Shown: positions 15,112-28,249 of the stretch, piece by piece
Numbering within the stretch: position 1 is the stretch's first letter
How the letters are laid out: each line of letters begins with the position of its first letter
NCBI GenBank assembly: GCA_028023455.1
Contig: JAQFVV010013087.1
Coordinates: 124,001-188,000, forward strand
Length of the DNA: 64,000 nucleotides
Source of the DNA: Epiperipatus broadwayi
Taxonomy: Eukaryota > Onychophora > Udeonychophora > Euonychophora > Peripatidae
Direction of reading: 5' to 3'
The notes under the pieces: generated by a model
Seen by the model: the letters and a program-made list of their open reading frames with translations, nothing else
Databases searched by the model: none
Told to the model about the DNA's origin: nothing
Program-made: the position numbers and the translations under genes

Positions 15112-15306
15112 TTAAATATCCCACAATTCATTAATCCTAACATTTGCAGACTGTCTGTTTATTATGGTATTTTTATACCTACTAATAAAAACTGCCTCTT
15201 TAATTTTTCTTTTTTCATTACCTCTCTCTTGGCCTAAATTTTTTATTTTTATTATATCAAAATTAAACTTAAAATTACAATTCCTATCATGATCATAACT
15301 TATCAT
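15112..15306 (-). pseudogene. Penelope-like element, GIY-YIG C-terminal fragment (inverted copy)
   Basis: 64 codons on the minus strand, nearly identical to the C-terminal part of the frame at 15330-15626 on the opposite strand, with FNFD, KIKEAVFI and INELWDI conserved. Together with the flanking 3' UTR (down to about 14985) it forms one arm of an inverted repeat centred near 15318. Inverted, partial copies are a usual insertion outcome for Penelope-like elements. Only the last part of the protein is present, so the copy cannot encode a working enzyme. Confidence 0.65.
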
Positions 15307-15329
15307 ATGTAGGGGAATCTAGATGTAAT

Positions 15330-15626
15330 ATGGAGAAAATAATTGAAGAACATAAATTGTTGTATAAAAGAGTTTTGAAAAATGTACAGATATGTAATGA
15401 TAATAATAATGAAGTCAAGTTATATACGGAATCTGTTTTTTATGATCATGATAGGAATTGTAATTTTAAGTTTAATTTTGATAAAAATAAAATAAAAATT
15501 TTAGGCCAGGAGAGAGATAATGAAAAAAGAAAAATTAAAGAGGCAGTTTTTATTAGTAGGTATAAAAATACGATAATAAACAGAAAGTCAGCAAATGTTA
15601 GGATTAATGAATTGTGGGATATTTAA
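15330..15626 (+). pseudogene. Penelope-like element, GIY-YIG endonuclease C-terminus
   Basis: 98 codons ending in a stop. The segment FNFDKNKIKILGQE followed by KRKIKEAVFI, INRKSANV and INELWDI matches the end of the GIY-YIG endonuclease domain of Penelope-like retroelements: aromatic-Asp strand, KRxxKEAxxI helix with the conserved Glu, the Asn-Arg pair and a terminal hydrophobic segment. No RT domain precedes it; the frame runs straight into the inverted copy at 15112-15306, so this is a 5'-truncated insertion. A related ending (KRKIKKAILI, INRQVANM, HNLWKFT) occurs at 58185-58289 on the minus strand. A lone GIY-YIG gene is less likely given the 3' UTR motif and inverted layout. The first about 30 codons (MEKIIEEHKLLYKR) are lysine-rich and not assigned. 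Confidence 0.65.
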
Positions 15627-15685
15627 ATCGACATGTGTTTCCAGTTGGTAATTGATGATTCCATTTTGAAAGTTGAGTTGTAAAT

Positions 15686-15711
15686 GATTATGAATATAAT
15701 CGAAAATATTT
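15686..15711 (+). ncRNA. Degenerate hammerhead-like motif 3' of GIY-YIG frame
   Basis: Perfect 6-bp stem II (GAUUAU 15686-15691, loop GAAU, AUAAUC 15696-15701), GAAA at 15702-15705 and a palindromic AAUAUU stem III. The upstream CUGANGA box is lost (UGUAAAU). Its place, about 60 bp after the stop codon, is where Penelope-like elements carry hammerheads. Confidence 0.4.
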
Positions 15712-15881
15712 TTTATGAGTTTTTATTTATATTATATTATAAATTGTTTACCATTGTTTGGAACATATTTAAGTTTCGTTATTGTATTATTAATATTAGC
15801 GGACATTTATTTTGTTTTAATATATATATATAATTTTTTGAGTCATGTATTGAAAATTTTAAAGCATGTTTAAATACTTTT

Positions 15882-15888
15882 CTTTAAA

Positions 15889-15938
<50 letters not shown>

Positions 15939-15950
15939 TTTAAATATATA

Positions 15951-15992
<42 letters not shown>

Positions 15993-15993
15993 T
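15882..15993. repeat. Two palindromic (TA)n arrays
   Basis: TTTAAATTAA and its complement flank the first TA run (15892-15935); AAACAA and TTGTTT flank the second (15955-15988). Each can extrude as a long cruciform. Confidence 0.85.
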
Positions 15994-17028
15994 TATAGAA
16001 AACCAATGGCTATAATCTTAATTGGCATTTTATTATATTTCAATCATTTTTTTATGTTTTGAATATAATTTTAAATAATTACTTACCTCAGAATTCATAT
16101 GTTTTTCTTTATTGTGGGGAATTCTCAAATAAGTGGGGTTTGTTTTGGAGCTAAGCAACAGATTGTAAGCTTCTAGGTATGACTAAGATATTTTTACATG
16201 ATTGTGGACAGAGAGACAGAGATGTTTAGATGTTCATGTTAAGCTGATTCTTCATGAGGCTGCCTGTAACTCCATCTAATATTTCTGCAGTGTGGCTTTT
16301 GCTCCTTGCATTTTAACTGGTCATGAGTTGATTCTGAAAACTATAGCCCACTTTTACTTGTCACAAACTCATTTTCTGACATCAACTGATTTAGTAATTA
16401 ATGTCTAACTTTCTCATTATTTGGCAACCCTATCTATACTTCTGTCTCACTCTCTATGGAATCATCTTACATGCTATTGCATTGATCTCATTGGTCACAA
16501 TGGTTTTCCATTGAATAACATGTTTTAATCTTCTAGATCATTGGGCATTTAATTTTTTACCAGGAACAGATTTTTTAATTAGTAATTCCTTTTAATTAAA
16601 TTCTTTATCTGTCTACAAGTCTTTTTTCAAAATATTAATCTTTTTTTACCTTAGGCACTGTGACTCGACACTTTTAATTAAATTATTACTACAACGATTC
16701 TGCTTTATAAAATATTTTCAAACAGATATTTAATGTTTAATGAATTTTATTTAATTGATTTTTAACTAAAAGTTATGAGTTTTAATAAAGAAAAATTTAT
16801 ACTTTCTTTAATTGCAAATATAAATGTGTTTGATTTTCCATTTAGTTTTTAACTGAATCCTATTGAATTTGGAAATGTAGTTAAAGCATTATTATTTTAA
16901 TTGCTGTCAAATTTCATTTCTTCTTCCTTTCCATTTTTCTTTAAAATTTTATCAACCAAAATAGCATTAATTTTATTTTGATTTAACTTATGACATTTTA
17001 ATTGGGGGGAGAAAACATATATATATAT
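15994..17028. other. Non-coding gap
   Basis: About 1 kb without recognisable gene or repeat; 16130-16480 is somewhat less AT-rich and may be an old unrecognised repeat. Confidence 0.5.
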
Positions 17029-19228
17029 TGTAACGATCCGGAGAAGGCGACTTACGTAAACTGCACTACAGGGCGCCATCTAGGCATTTGAACCTAGAAA
17101 AATTTATAAAGTAGGCAGATACGTCAGTTAAAAAAAATTATTTTGATTCCGGTCGTTAGCCCATGTCACTAGCTCAGTGGAATAGCAGAGATTTAATAAT
17201 ATCATATCTTATCTAATTAGATTTCAACATTAAAAAATAAATAAAATAAGCCACTGCCAGTAATTAGCATACAAACATTTATTTATGCACATATATATAA
17301 GATTTAAAATTATTTTAGTATTAGTTTTACATTTTAACATTATTTTTAACTTTGATTTTTGACTTTAATTTACATTTAATTACTATTATATTCTAATTTT
17401 ACATTTTTATTAAGTTCGCACAGATGGGATTATAAAAGCTTGTTTTAATATGTTGCTATAGATCGGTTACATAGATTACATGGTTAAACACATTTCAAAG
17501 TAAACATAAACGTTCAAAATACAAAATTATGAATTACTGACAATTGCGGAGGGAAATTTATACGTAACCCAATAGTATTCACCATAAGATACTTGCATTG
17601 TTACCAATAACTTAAAAGACATCCGAATAAATTCATTTTTGATACTCACCATAAGGTATCATTATTTATCGAATGTCTATATATTTTGATCAAATATGGA
17701 AACGCAAAACATAGTTAACCCATAAACAATCCATGCAAGCGTCTATAAACAACTTAAATTTAATGCATTTCTATTTAGGGTCGAGTATGAATAGACCACA
17801 TAAATTTGCTTTTGAAAATAAACATTCTATCCCTATTTAACCTTAGGCTAAAATTCGTAGTCAAACTGGCATCAATTCATCTGATATATCGATGTATTCA
17901 ATGTAATAAAATACGGCAGCACAAAAGGTTAAGAGAAGAAATTGCCTCTTATGAGATAGGAATATTACATCTATCTGCAAAGAAGAGCAATAAAACAAAA
18001 AACTCCATAGAAAGGAACTGCGGTATCCGACTTATAATTCCTTCCATAGGCAAACGGAAGTGTGCGGCGTATGAAGCGATTCTGCCCGTAGCGAATCAAT
18101 ATTACATCTACTAATCACACCAATATATCCAATCCATTGACCCAATCTAACCACGAAACAAATAACCTAAGATTACCCTCCCCTAATATAACTTTACAAA
18201 TCTATACAGCCATTCATGCCCGACTTAAGTTTAACATTGATATATTTTAATTCATCGGAAAACAGAAATCATAAATAAACTTAAAGAACAAAGTTAAATA
18301 AATGGAAATGATTTTAAATAAATAAATAACAAATACATCAAATAACATTATTAATGAAAAATTTAGTTTGGTCAGATAGGATTCTATTGCATTATTTACT
18401 AAAAAGTTTTAAAATTTAGAGTTCTTATTGTTTCAAGTGAATATAAAGTTCTTACGATTTTTAAAATGTCCAACTTTATCCGTTGCTTGCCATGAACATA
18501 AATTCCCACTCCGTCCTAAAGAGGTTAATATTCTGAAGGCCAATTTATTTATCCATCCGGAGATTTTTGCTTTAACTAGTCCTCAATGTAGAAAACGATA
18601 GTTCATTTCTCCTTTCTTTAACAGCTGACAGAATTGACAGTGCATCTGTCAATTCCATCACCTCCAACTCCGTACTACTACATATAGTCACATTGTAATA
18701 ATCAATAATCAATCACTAATAATTTTCAACCTTGTCCTTTTATATTCATTTGAAGGATTGCATTTACATTACGTCATCGATGCGATGATCCTTTTCGTTG
18801 AGGTCCAATTTCCCAATGGATTTATTTCATTTGCTAAAAGTTTCTATTGTTTTCCTATCTGACTGATGTTTTTACATTTAAATGCCCAAGGCTGGTTTAC
18901 ATTTGACTAATTAAATTTATCATTTCCATTTCTGATTAATTAACCTGTTTTCCAAATCAAAGATATATTTAAAGATAAATTTAAAGAAATAATTCTATCT
19001 CCAAATCTTTTTAAAATTTAGTTTTAAAATACCTTTTCTATTTTTAATACAGTTTTATTTTAATAATTTTTTTTTACCTGTGCGATTTAATATATACGAG
19101 TTTAAGATGATATTTAATTTCAATTTTTAATTCTAAAATAAAATTTTTAAATGCAAACTTTTTAATTTACTTTCATGTTTAATAAATAAAAAACAACAAC
19201 AATGTAACGAATGTCTGTGCTCGTTACA
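17029..19228 (-). mobile_element. Solo LTR, family 1, diverged copy
   Basis: 2.2 kb unit with intact ends: TGTAACGATCC on the left and the terminal hairpin TGTAACGA, ten bases, TCGTTACA on the right. It aligns along its whole length to the LTRs at 4183 and 7217 but with many differences, so it is older. The flanks are ATAT on both sides (end of a TA run on the left, ATATGAAAC on the right), consistent with a 4-bp ATAT target duplication. No PBS or interior follows, hence a solo LTR left by recombination. The frame 17806-18114 inside it has no homology signal. Confidence 0.8.
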
Positions 19229-21996
19229 ATATGAAACAGTGTTTCTGTTTCAACATCATTTCAAATATTGAGATATAAAAGTGGATTCAGTACATAAATT
19301 GATTATCTTTGATAACATTATTTCATATACAATTGATCACAAACCTAAGGTTATCCGAACCTCCTCAAGACATCTAACTCTTGTAGATGAAACACACAAT
19401 TAAATCACAAATAGTAAAACATCTAAACAAGACAATTCAAGAGTGCTTGCCATCAAGAAACTTTATTAATAAGTCTTTGAAGAACTTAGAGAATATCTGG
19501 CAATAAAAATAGAAAAAAAATTAAGACAGACTCACACATTGTCCAGACAATATATTCACTAAGCACTGGGTCAAAAACATCAACTCACATACTGATTATA
19601 ATTAAAATACCTGAAATCACAATCTCTGGTTAAAATATGATGCTATCTCTTTGCACACACTTTAAAACCAAACTTCAAGAAAGTTAAAATACAATCCTGC
19701 AGGATTTTTTATTTGTGACCCAGAAAAAGACAGTATTTACTCCCAAGAATTTTGTTCAACAACTAGCATCAACATCAAACTCCTGTCACCCAGGAATGCA
19801 TGTATTACCTTACTTTTACTGCATAGTCCTTATGTAATGGAACTAACTTTTTAACAAAAAATGTCTATGATATATTTTACTTGTGCCATTTGCCAAAACA
19901 CATGAAAAACAAGGACATTAAATATTCTAAGGCCCATATCAATGAGTTCATTGGTTATTAAATAGGTTGAATCAATTATTAAAGACAAAATAGAATCCTA
20001 TCTTATACATATACTATCTAAAGTATTGTTTAACTAATAAAGGTTCATATAAAATGCAAGACACCTTTTTATTGAAAAATAGTTGATTATGTCAGAAATA
20101 ATAAAAATATATAATGCAGTTGTGATCATACTAGTTGTAAAATTAGCATTTGATATGATTCTAATTAAACTCTTTGTTGAAGAATTAACAGACACATCAA
20201 TACTTAGAGACTTAACATACCTAATCACCATCTTCTATTAAACCAAAAAGCTATTATTACAATTAATGGGGGAAATCTCACTTTTTTGTACCATATTATT
20301 CAATTCCACATGGTTCTTCAGCTAAGAGCTCTTTTTTGATATCTATATAGATCTTTTACTGGATATGATAGAGAAAGAATTATTATGCATATATATACTT
20401 GGTTTGATAGCAAATATCTCCTGTATTGTTTACATAGATGATGTCTCAATTTTTTAAGCTTTAAAAACAGATTCCAACTCTATTACAAATTCTTAATTCA
20501 GACACTGACAAATACAAATTGAAGTTCAGTATGGATGAATCCTATCAAAGAAAATGGTGCCAATAATAAAGTGCATAAATGATTAATATTATAAAATTAT
20601 GTGGTTGTACAGTACATACAAGATGATATTACACACAACAATTTTAGGAAAATGTGGCTTTTTTGTGGGATTCCCTTTTGTTTGAGTAACCTAGCAATGT
20701 GTTGACAAATACAAGGCAAAATTAAAAATATAAACAAAAATATAATTGATTCACTATTAAATTATTATCTTTTATTGTACTCAGAAGTATCTGTGCTTAA
20801 TCTATTAATTATTACTCAAATCACATATTATTTTCCAATAATACTATACACTAAATCTTTTACTAGTAAAATAAATTCACTATGTAGAAAGTTGCTGTGC
20901 GGCCAAAAGATAGTTTCAGTTTCACCAAAAGTTATTCAAGCTTCTTTAATATAAAATAATTCGGGACTATTTTCAATTAATATTTTTAACATTCAAAACA
21001 TAATAAATCTTATTTCTGCTTGTGCACATGTATTCCCATATGGGAAAGTCTTCTTCAAATTATCCCAATAGATAAGCTACCACCATCTTATGGATACTGG
21101 AAAATTTCACATTAATTCTCAACATTCCAAAATTTTCTTTTTCACCACCTCAAGATAAATTTAAATATTGGGTTATATATATTATAATTTATACTTCCTT
21201 TGCCTTAAATGATAATAAAAAAAAAACAAATCTAAACATTAACAATAAACAATTAATGCAAAAATTCAAATTATCGATATTAGAACCTAAATATTATGGT
21301 TATCTGCTCTAATTATTATTGAAACTCTAACGATATTACACATTTATAGATGCAGAAGGTATTACATAAGTACAAAAAAGATATATGGTTACGTCTTAGA
21401 CAGACTGAGACTCAATAGCATCTTATATTTACCTGTCCTGCATTTGATATTCCCACATCTATGTCATCATTGTACAAACAATGAAATTGTTACATTCAAA
21501 TTTTTTACAATCATTTGTTAAAGGTAGCGACCCGCATATTTGATCAAGTAGTTTTACATTATGTTCACTATAGGGTGCAATAAATTCCTTCATATATAAT
21601 ACTCCAAGAAGACATTTAAATACATTTTGGAATAAAATGAAACAACTCCAATTAATAGATAAAAAATTGCAGCCCAAGTATGTAAACTGCCACCTGTTTC
21701 ATATTGCAATAATGTTCAAAATTACAGTATAAAAAGACTAATGAAATTGAAAACTAAGAGTTTTGTCAGTTTAGAAAAATGATTGGATGTATATGAATCA
21801 AAGTAAAATATAAAGTCAAAGTCACGAACCACATGCATATACTTTCTTATTGTTTTTTTCTTGCTTTTTCCCATAGTACAAATTTCAATTTGTTTTTGCT
21901 AACTTAAATTTATCTGCATGTGGTAAAATAATTATCAATGTTATCTTTTTTTCTGTCATATGCAAGAAAGTCCTTTTGAAAGCCAACAACAACAGC
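19229..21996 (+). mobile_element. Decayed LINE, RT domain, copy C
   Basis: At 20431-20442 the plus strand reads YIDD within CIVYIDDVSIF, the motif C of reverse transcriptase with both catalytic Asp kept. About 130 bases upstream, CCACATGGTTCTTCAGC to FDIYIDLLLD resembles motif B (PQGSxLSxxLF plus IYID), split by a frameshift. Near 21460 a CHHC cluster recalls the Cys/His region of ORF2 C-termini. The remnant ends in CCTTTTGAAAG followed by (AAT)n, like copy A, so the two may be one family. Many stops; no usable ORF. The minus-strand frame 21459-21677 is a shadow. Confidence 0.55.
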
Positions 21997-22149
<153 letters not shown>

Positions 22150-22325
22150 TTTTTGTTGCTTCCATTTTTTTTGTGTGTTACCATTATTTTTTAACAATGT
22201 AATACATAATTTTTACTATGAGTGTTTTTTTTTTTCTATTAACAAAAAAAAGATGTTGTAAATGTATAAACTCTGTAACCTATTGTAGCGTTTTGTTTTC
22301 TTTGTGAATAAAGTTCCTTTGAAAT

Positions 22326-22327
<2 letters not shown>
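22150..22327 (+). mobile_element. Short LINE 3' tail fragment
   Basis: Ends in GTGAATAAAGTTCCTTTGAA followed by another (AAT)n; the TTTGAAA plus trinucleotide pattern matches the ends at 1740 and 21990. Only the 3' UTR is visible, so the call is by analogy. Confidence 0.45.
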
Positions 22328-22549
<222 letters not shown>

Positions 22550-23470
22550 TCAATTCAATTCTTTATTTATTTAATGTACATATCAACCGCGTTTGGCCAA
22601 TTATAGATTGCACAGTAATGTCAATATTATATACAAATCTAAATAAGCATTAAAAAACAAACAAAACAAAACAAAATATAATACCAATAAAATAGAAAAA
22701 AACAATAAAATGCACAAATAAATAAAAAGGCAATATATCAAATGATATGAAGGATAATATTTTTTTTATGAGGACTTTAGTGAATTGTTTAAAATCCAAA
22801 TTAGAAACATCATCATTATCAAAATCTTTGTTTTAAGTTCTAGGTAAACGAAATAATGAAGAAAATCTTAATATATCAGATTTACAAATTTTCAGTTGAA
22901 AATATTGTGAGTATGAGTGCTATAATCCTGTTTCTTAATACCTAAATTAGAAAGCTAATTAGATACAGAAGTATTCTGGGTAATAAATTTATGAAGAAGT
23001 TTGAGATCTTGTTTTTCATCTCAGCAGTAAATCAATATAGTGTTCATTACCTAAAATATTTAATTTTGTAAATTTGTCAAAAACAGGTTGAATTCTTATG
23101 ATATCTATCCTGTTATGAGGACTCCATATAATTGAACCATACTCCAAGATGGGAAGAACTAAGGATATAAAAAGTTTTATCTTTGTAAATTTATTAAATG
23201 CTTTTCCATATCTGTAAATAGCTCCTACAATTTTATGAGATTTATTCACCATAAAATTAATGTGATTATGAAAAGACCCATTATTGGAAAATATTATTCC
23301 TAGATCTCTTTGATGATCATTTGTTATAATTTTAGAATGACCAATATAGTAGGAAAATATTAAGATTTCAGATTTTCTACAGTAAGAGACAATGGAGCAC
23401 TTATCCATATTTGTATCTATATAATTATATTCACACCAATTCAAGAAATTATCTATATCACTTTGAACTA
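22550..23470 (-). mobile_element. LINE RT C-terminal region, copy E (Jockey/CR1-like)
   Basis: Minus-strand frame 23016-23444 (142 codons, extendable to about 23469 in the same frame) encodes the part of ORF2 downstream of the RT catalytic site: WCEYNYIDTNMDKC, then RDLGIIFSNNGSFHNHI, then KIVGAIYRYGKAF, then SLVLPILEYGSIIWSP. These match the N-x-DKC, DLGV, H-I, RxxKxF and PxLEYGxxxWSP landmarks of Jockey/CR1-type LINEs. It is 5'-truncated. The 3' UTR ends AAATAAAGAATTGAATTGAA followed by (TTA)n, a typical LINE tail. It is far better preserved than the other LINE pieces here, and from a different family. Confidence 0.8.
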
Positions 23471-24180
23471 AAAAAAAAAAATATCACAAAATTACCAAGA
23501 CAGACATGGATGGTCAAAGTTCACATTGTGACATAATTATTGGCGGCAAAAACATCAATGAAAGCCATACAAAAGAAAAAAACAAGCCAAAATTATCACA
23601 CATGGTCAAAGGGAAATAAATAAATTCAGTTATCTGAATAAAATAACTGACAGTCAATTTGTGCCCAGATATAGATAAAAAAAGCAATGCAAACATTTTC
23701 CATAAGATCAATCATAGATATAGGAAACCAACTGACCATGACATAAATAAATTAAAAATTAGAAATCAGGAAAGTCAAAATCCCCAAAAATTGTCTGGAA
23801 TGAAGAATATTTAAACATCACAACTGCCATTGTTCAATAAATCCATAACAAAACATTATTTGCAGCATTCAATATATTTTTTCTCCTAAGTCCATGATAT
23901 TGTCAGCAATAAATAGCAACAAATCATTATATAAATTTCCAAAAGGGTTGCTGTATGAGTAAATAACGTTAAATAGATTCTGGGACATGATACAACAGAT
24001 TGCAGAGCATCCAATGACTGGTACCTAATACTCAAATTTTATGAAATCACAAAAATGAGTGATTTTAATGACAAGTGAAATCATTGGATAACTTTGTCCT
24101 GATCACTATAGACCAGAATTATCACAATAGTATTTCAGGAATAATTAAAAATACCTATATAGTATACACAGAGCAAGTGT
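23471..24180. other. Non-coding or undetectably decayed stretch
   Basis: No motif I can name; it may include the 5' UTR of LINE copy D. Confidence 0.4.
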
Positions 24181-24185
24181 TCTAA

Positions 24186-24440
24186 ATGATGATGAAACCA
24201 TTTGGAAAAGTCATTGTGTTCAATACAGTACACCGGAAAGACACACCAATACCAATTGCAAGTAACTTTTATGAGTTCAGAATAAAACTACATCCAGATA
24301 CTGATACAGATAATATATCAAAACAGATCCTAAATCTGGAAGCAGTGCTCACTCAATATATTACAAGTATAAAACCACAATGTTATTCATGCAAACAAAT
24401 GGGACACATCAATGCACAATATAAAAAATGTGAGAACTAA
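24186..24440 (+). pseudogene. LINE ORF1 (gag-like) fragment with zinc knuckle, copy D
   Basis: 84 codons. The C-terminal part PQCYSCKQMGHINAQYKKC is a CCHC-type zinc knuckle in which the last Cys is displaced (Tyr sits at the normal position), so RNA binding would be impaired. It is preceded by SNFYEFRIKLHPD, the same layout as LINE copy B. Function by family: an RNA-binding ORF1 protein that packages the LINE transcript. The frame lacks the usual N-terminal region and is followed by stops, so it is a fragment. Confidence 0.55.
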
Positions 24441-27260
24441 ACCAAAAATCAAAACCCACACATACTAAAAAACAACAACATTTCAACTCTACCAAGCAAC
24501 AGAAAAAAATAATTATTACCAATGATATCAATTTACATATCACACAAAAATACCAACAATAATAAAGCAGAGATACCATGTTTATACCTTATACATTTGT
24601 TCACAGAAAAAACAACAAAACTTCAAACCAAGGAACATGATCAAATGAAATATGGTAGCCAAACAAAAATAATGCACCAAGTAAAACAAATGCATATATG
24701 TCAGAATTTGAAAGGATAACAGGTAAAAACACACAACATACTATTATTAATAAGATAGCCATATAAATCCTGTAAGCACTATTATCACCAAATATTCCTA
24801 TCACAATAATGCAACTGAAATATCCAATTCAACAAGAAAGCAAGAGAAAAACTGGGAGACCTACCAGAAAGAAGCTATAAAAACAAAAGCAGATGATAAT
24901 AACTCTAATTCACCAATTAGATAATGTAAATGAAGACGCCCATCCAATGGAAACAATGACAAATCTATTGGAAAACCACCCAAGAAACACAACGTCACAT
25001 ATTAAAAAAGTACAAAACCAATAAACACTCAATATAAAAAACAACAATAACAACGATACAGAAGCAATCAAAACAGACCAAAAAACGAAATAAAACTAGT
25101 AAGTGAAAATATACAATATAAATTCCCAAATCAATCACAACAAAGAATACAAAACAATTTCAGCTACATAATTAATGAAAATTAAATAGCAGCATTGAAT
25201 GTAAGTGACATTAACTTAATAGCAAAAATATACCAGCTTAACAAATATGTTAGCAACCACAAAACCTAGGACTACTACAAAAAAAGATATGCAATGGATC
25301 ACAAGTTATTCCATCCACTTGCCTATATAATCAAGGTCTTTCCACATACTCCAGAGACACATTACCATGTTCAGCCAGCACAGGCATACTAATAGCCTCA
25401 AATTGCAGCTTTTAACTTTTAAAATTATTTACATTGATTCACATCTCCTAATGACTACATTACAGCATCAAATTACCACAATCAACATTATTTTTGTGTA
25501 TGTACTCTCAGGTGCCAGCATAATACCACTTATATTTCACATAATAAGCTCCCAGCTCATAACTAGCCACAACCCTTAAATATTAATGGGGAATTTCAAG
25601 TTAAGCTATGACAAATTCACTACAAAATGACTACATCAATTAAACCTGCCATTCATGAGCACTCAAGGCTTTGTTGTGGAAGATTCAGTGTCATTCTACG
25701 ATCAGGCCAAAATCATTGATTTTTGTTATTGTACACCAATGCATTATCACCTGATCAACTTCCAATTCAATCCATGCCCATTTTCGGTCTATGTTGCACA
25801 AACTATTACAATAAATTTGTCAAAGCCCACAGCAATACTTATTCATCTAGAAAAAAAAACAATCAGATGCCTACTTCCAACAACCACTACCAAATTTCTA
25901 TTATCAGGCACTTACATCATGCTAAATAAAATTAACAATATTCCACAAGATCCAATTCAAACCAATTCAAAAATATCAGTCATTCAACAACATACTATCC
26001 TTCAATATACATCATTATGACATGATACTATCCTTCCAAATTAATGACACCAGCAGCTAATCTCCACAAGAGAATCACAATTGCCAGACCCATACACAAG
26101 ACCCACTAATATATACAAAAGCTAATAAGACAATATAACAATACATGAAACATTTAAAAGAGTACATTGCCATAAAAAGGAAAATATGCCTCACACAATG
26201 ACACACATGGACATGTTGTAATATACAATGGACACTAGGCTATTTGTCAACCACAAAAGTTCCTATAGAAATTGAGATAAGTTGCATTATCTATGCAGGT
26301 CAAAACATGTTAGAACCTTTATATCAACATTTTAAGCAAAAGCTCCAAACATTTGGACAATACCAACCAAACACCTATTAGTTTCAGATGCCTGAAACAG
26401 ATAGACCTATTCAGATTCAACAATTTGATGAAAATATATGCAAACAAAAAAAAATTAGCAGCCACCCTGGAGCCAATGACATACCGGTATTTGTCTGTTC
26501 ACATTTGAGCCAATTTATCATGGAATACCTTTAAAAGCTTGCTAACTTCATATTACAAAAATATACACACTAGAGGACTATATGCAATGACAATAGTACC
26601 ATTTAAAAAAAAAAACAGCCATTTTAAATCTCAACAACATTTGACCCTTTTCCATGAGTTCATTGGGAGTCAATTTATTGGAAAAGTTAATCAAGGAGGA
26701 AAAAAACCCACATACTGCCATTGATATCAAATATGCAGTATGAAAATAAGGGATCCTCTACCACACAGGCTGCACTTGTATTTAAAATGATACAATGTGC
26801 AGTGCAGCAAAATAAAAGTATGTACCAATTGCAATTCAATTGAATATACAGACAACATTTGATTCTGCTTTAATAGATGTCTTAATGGACATGCTTGTCA
26901 ATATAAAAATTCCACCCACACAATTATACATCATTGCAAACCTCTTACTCAACAGAGAGATAGACATCATGCTTTGCAGCAGAATACAGCGATGTTTACT
27001 GCCTCATAAGCAATTTTGCAAGGATCCCCATTCAGTGTTCTGCTGTTTATCCTATAAATAAATCAACACTTAAAACATGTTGTAAATGAGTTGCCAAGGA
27101 AACTAATACACTAAATAGCCAAATGTACTTTATGTATTGCATATATGGATGATGTGACAGTTTCTAACATCTTAGAAAGAAATACAAGTATTAGAAAGAA
27201 TATTACAAAATTACACAGAAATGCATAAATTGCAATGCAACCAGGCCAAAACATTATCAT
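24441..27260 (+). mobile_element. Decayed LINE ORF2 (endonuclease and RT), copy D
   Basis: Continuation of the element that starts with the ORF1 fragment. Degraded endonuclease motifs occur near 25583 (NGEFQ in place of GDFN) and 25700 (QAKIIDF). The RT domain is clearer: QGSPFS at 27019-27036 begins motif B (LQGSPFSVLLFIL, one stop, IN), and YMDD at 27142-27153 is motif C (CIAYMDDVTVSN); the two are in frame 41 codons apart, which suits the family. Several stops and shifts exclude activity. Open frames such as 25655-26020 and 26539-26724 are surviving stretches of the same decayed gene or chance. Confidence 0.65.
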
Positions 27261-27289
27261 TCATCTATACTGTATGGGTCAAACATGTT

Positions 27290-27440
27290 TATCCATCTAA
27301 TGTGAGCTGGAACTCACAAACTGTACTTCCAACCCAAGATTTAGACAGGGACTAGCTTGGATTTGAACCTACTCAATCAGCTCCAGATCAAACACCTAAT
27401 GACTAACATAGTAGTGCTGGCACATGAGAATTAATTTTAA
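27290..27440 (-). mobile_element. Candidate tRNA-derived SINE
   Basis: On the minus strand GGTTCAAATCC (27369-27359) matches the Pol III B box, and TAGTCATTAGG (27405-27395) resembles an A box. The spacing is about 8 bases shorter than in a tRNA, so the pair may be decayed or accidental. It interrupts the RT region of LINE D. Confidence 0.35.
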
Positions 27441-27474
27441 TCCAGCCCACTAGCAAAGCGGAGAAGACAATGCA

Positions 27475-27577
27475 ACATCTATTACTATGACTTAACTAAT
27501 ATATATATATATATATATATACAATGCTCATATCTATTACTATGACTTAACTAATATATATATATATATATATATAC
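27475..27577. repeat. 55-bp tandem duplication with (TA)n
   Basis: The segment CTATTACTATGACTTAACTA plus a TA run occurs twice with a 55-bp period. Confidence 0.85.
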
Positions 27578-27779
27578 ATTGCTGTATGTTTGAACTACTC
27601 AAACAAGTTATGCAATAAATATTAGTTTAATATAATGACAAATTATTTCATACATTTATAAATTGATTTCAGACATTAGTAAGTGTGTGGATGAGTAAGC
27701 AGTCTACCAAACAATAGACAATCATATATTGTCATTCATGCTATTATTTCTCACATGCTCTTTTATTAGTTAAATAATA

Positions 27780-28060
27780 TATTATAAATAAACACATATC
27801 TTTAGTGGGTCCAATATTAATATGCAAATCAATTATTAAAACAAATTTATATACAATTGCTATTAACACTTTTATATGCGGTTCTGAAACATGGTGACTA
27901 TCATTATTTCGGGGAGCTTTACAAGATTCATTGCAGATATAATATAGGCTATTTTCATGCCATTACAGACGTGAAAATGAATAAAACACTTTTGAAAATT
28001 ACATTTAATTCTATTGACAAAATATTTAATGAAAATTCTCATAATTAGTGCTGGTAAGAA
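27780..28060 (+). mobile_element. Small LINE RT remnant
   Basis: ICGSETW followed by a stop at 27874-27897 resembles the LxYGSETW landmark after the RT palm in several LINE clades. Nothing else is preserved. Confidence 0.35.
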
Positions 28061-28181
28061 GAATGCTTTATTTTCCCCTAGGCAAATACTCTTAAATACA
28101 GTAATACATTATGACAGTGGGACTGTATAAGAGTGAAATAAATTTAATCAATAAAACTAGTAGTAGTGATAATCAGCATTA

Positions 28182-28209
28182 TATATATATATATATATAT
28201 ATATATCTG

Positions 28210-28248
<39 letters not shown>
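28182..28248. repeat. Paired (TA)n arrays
   Basis: Two TA runs separated by CTGATTA. Confidence 0.95.
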
Positions 28249-28249
<1 letters not shown>

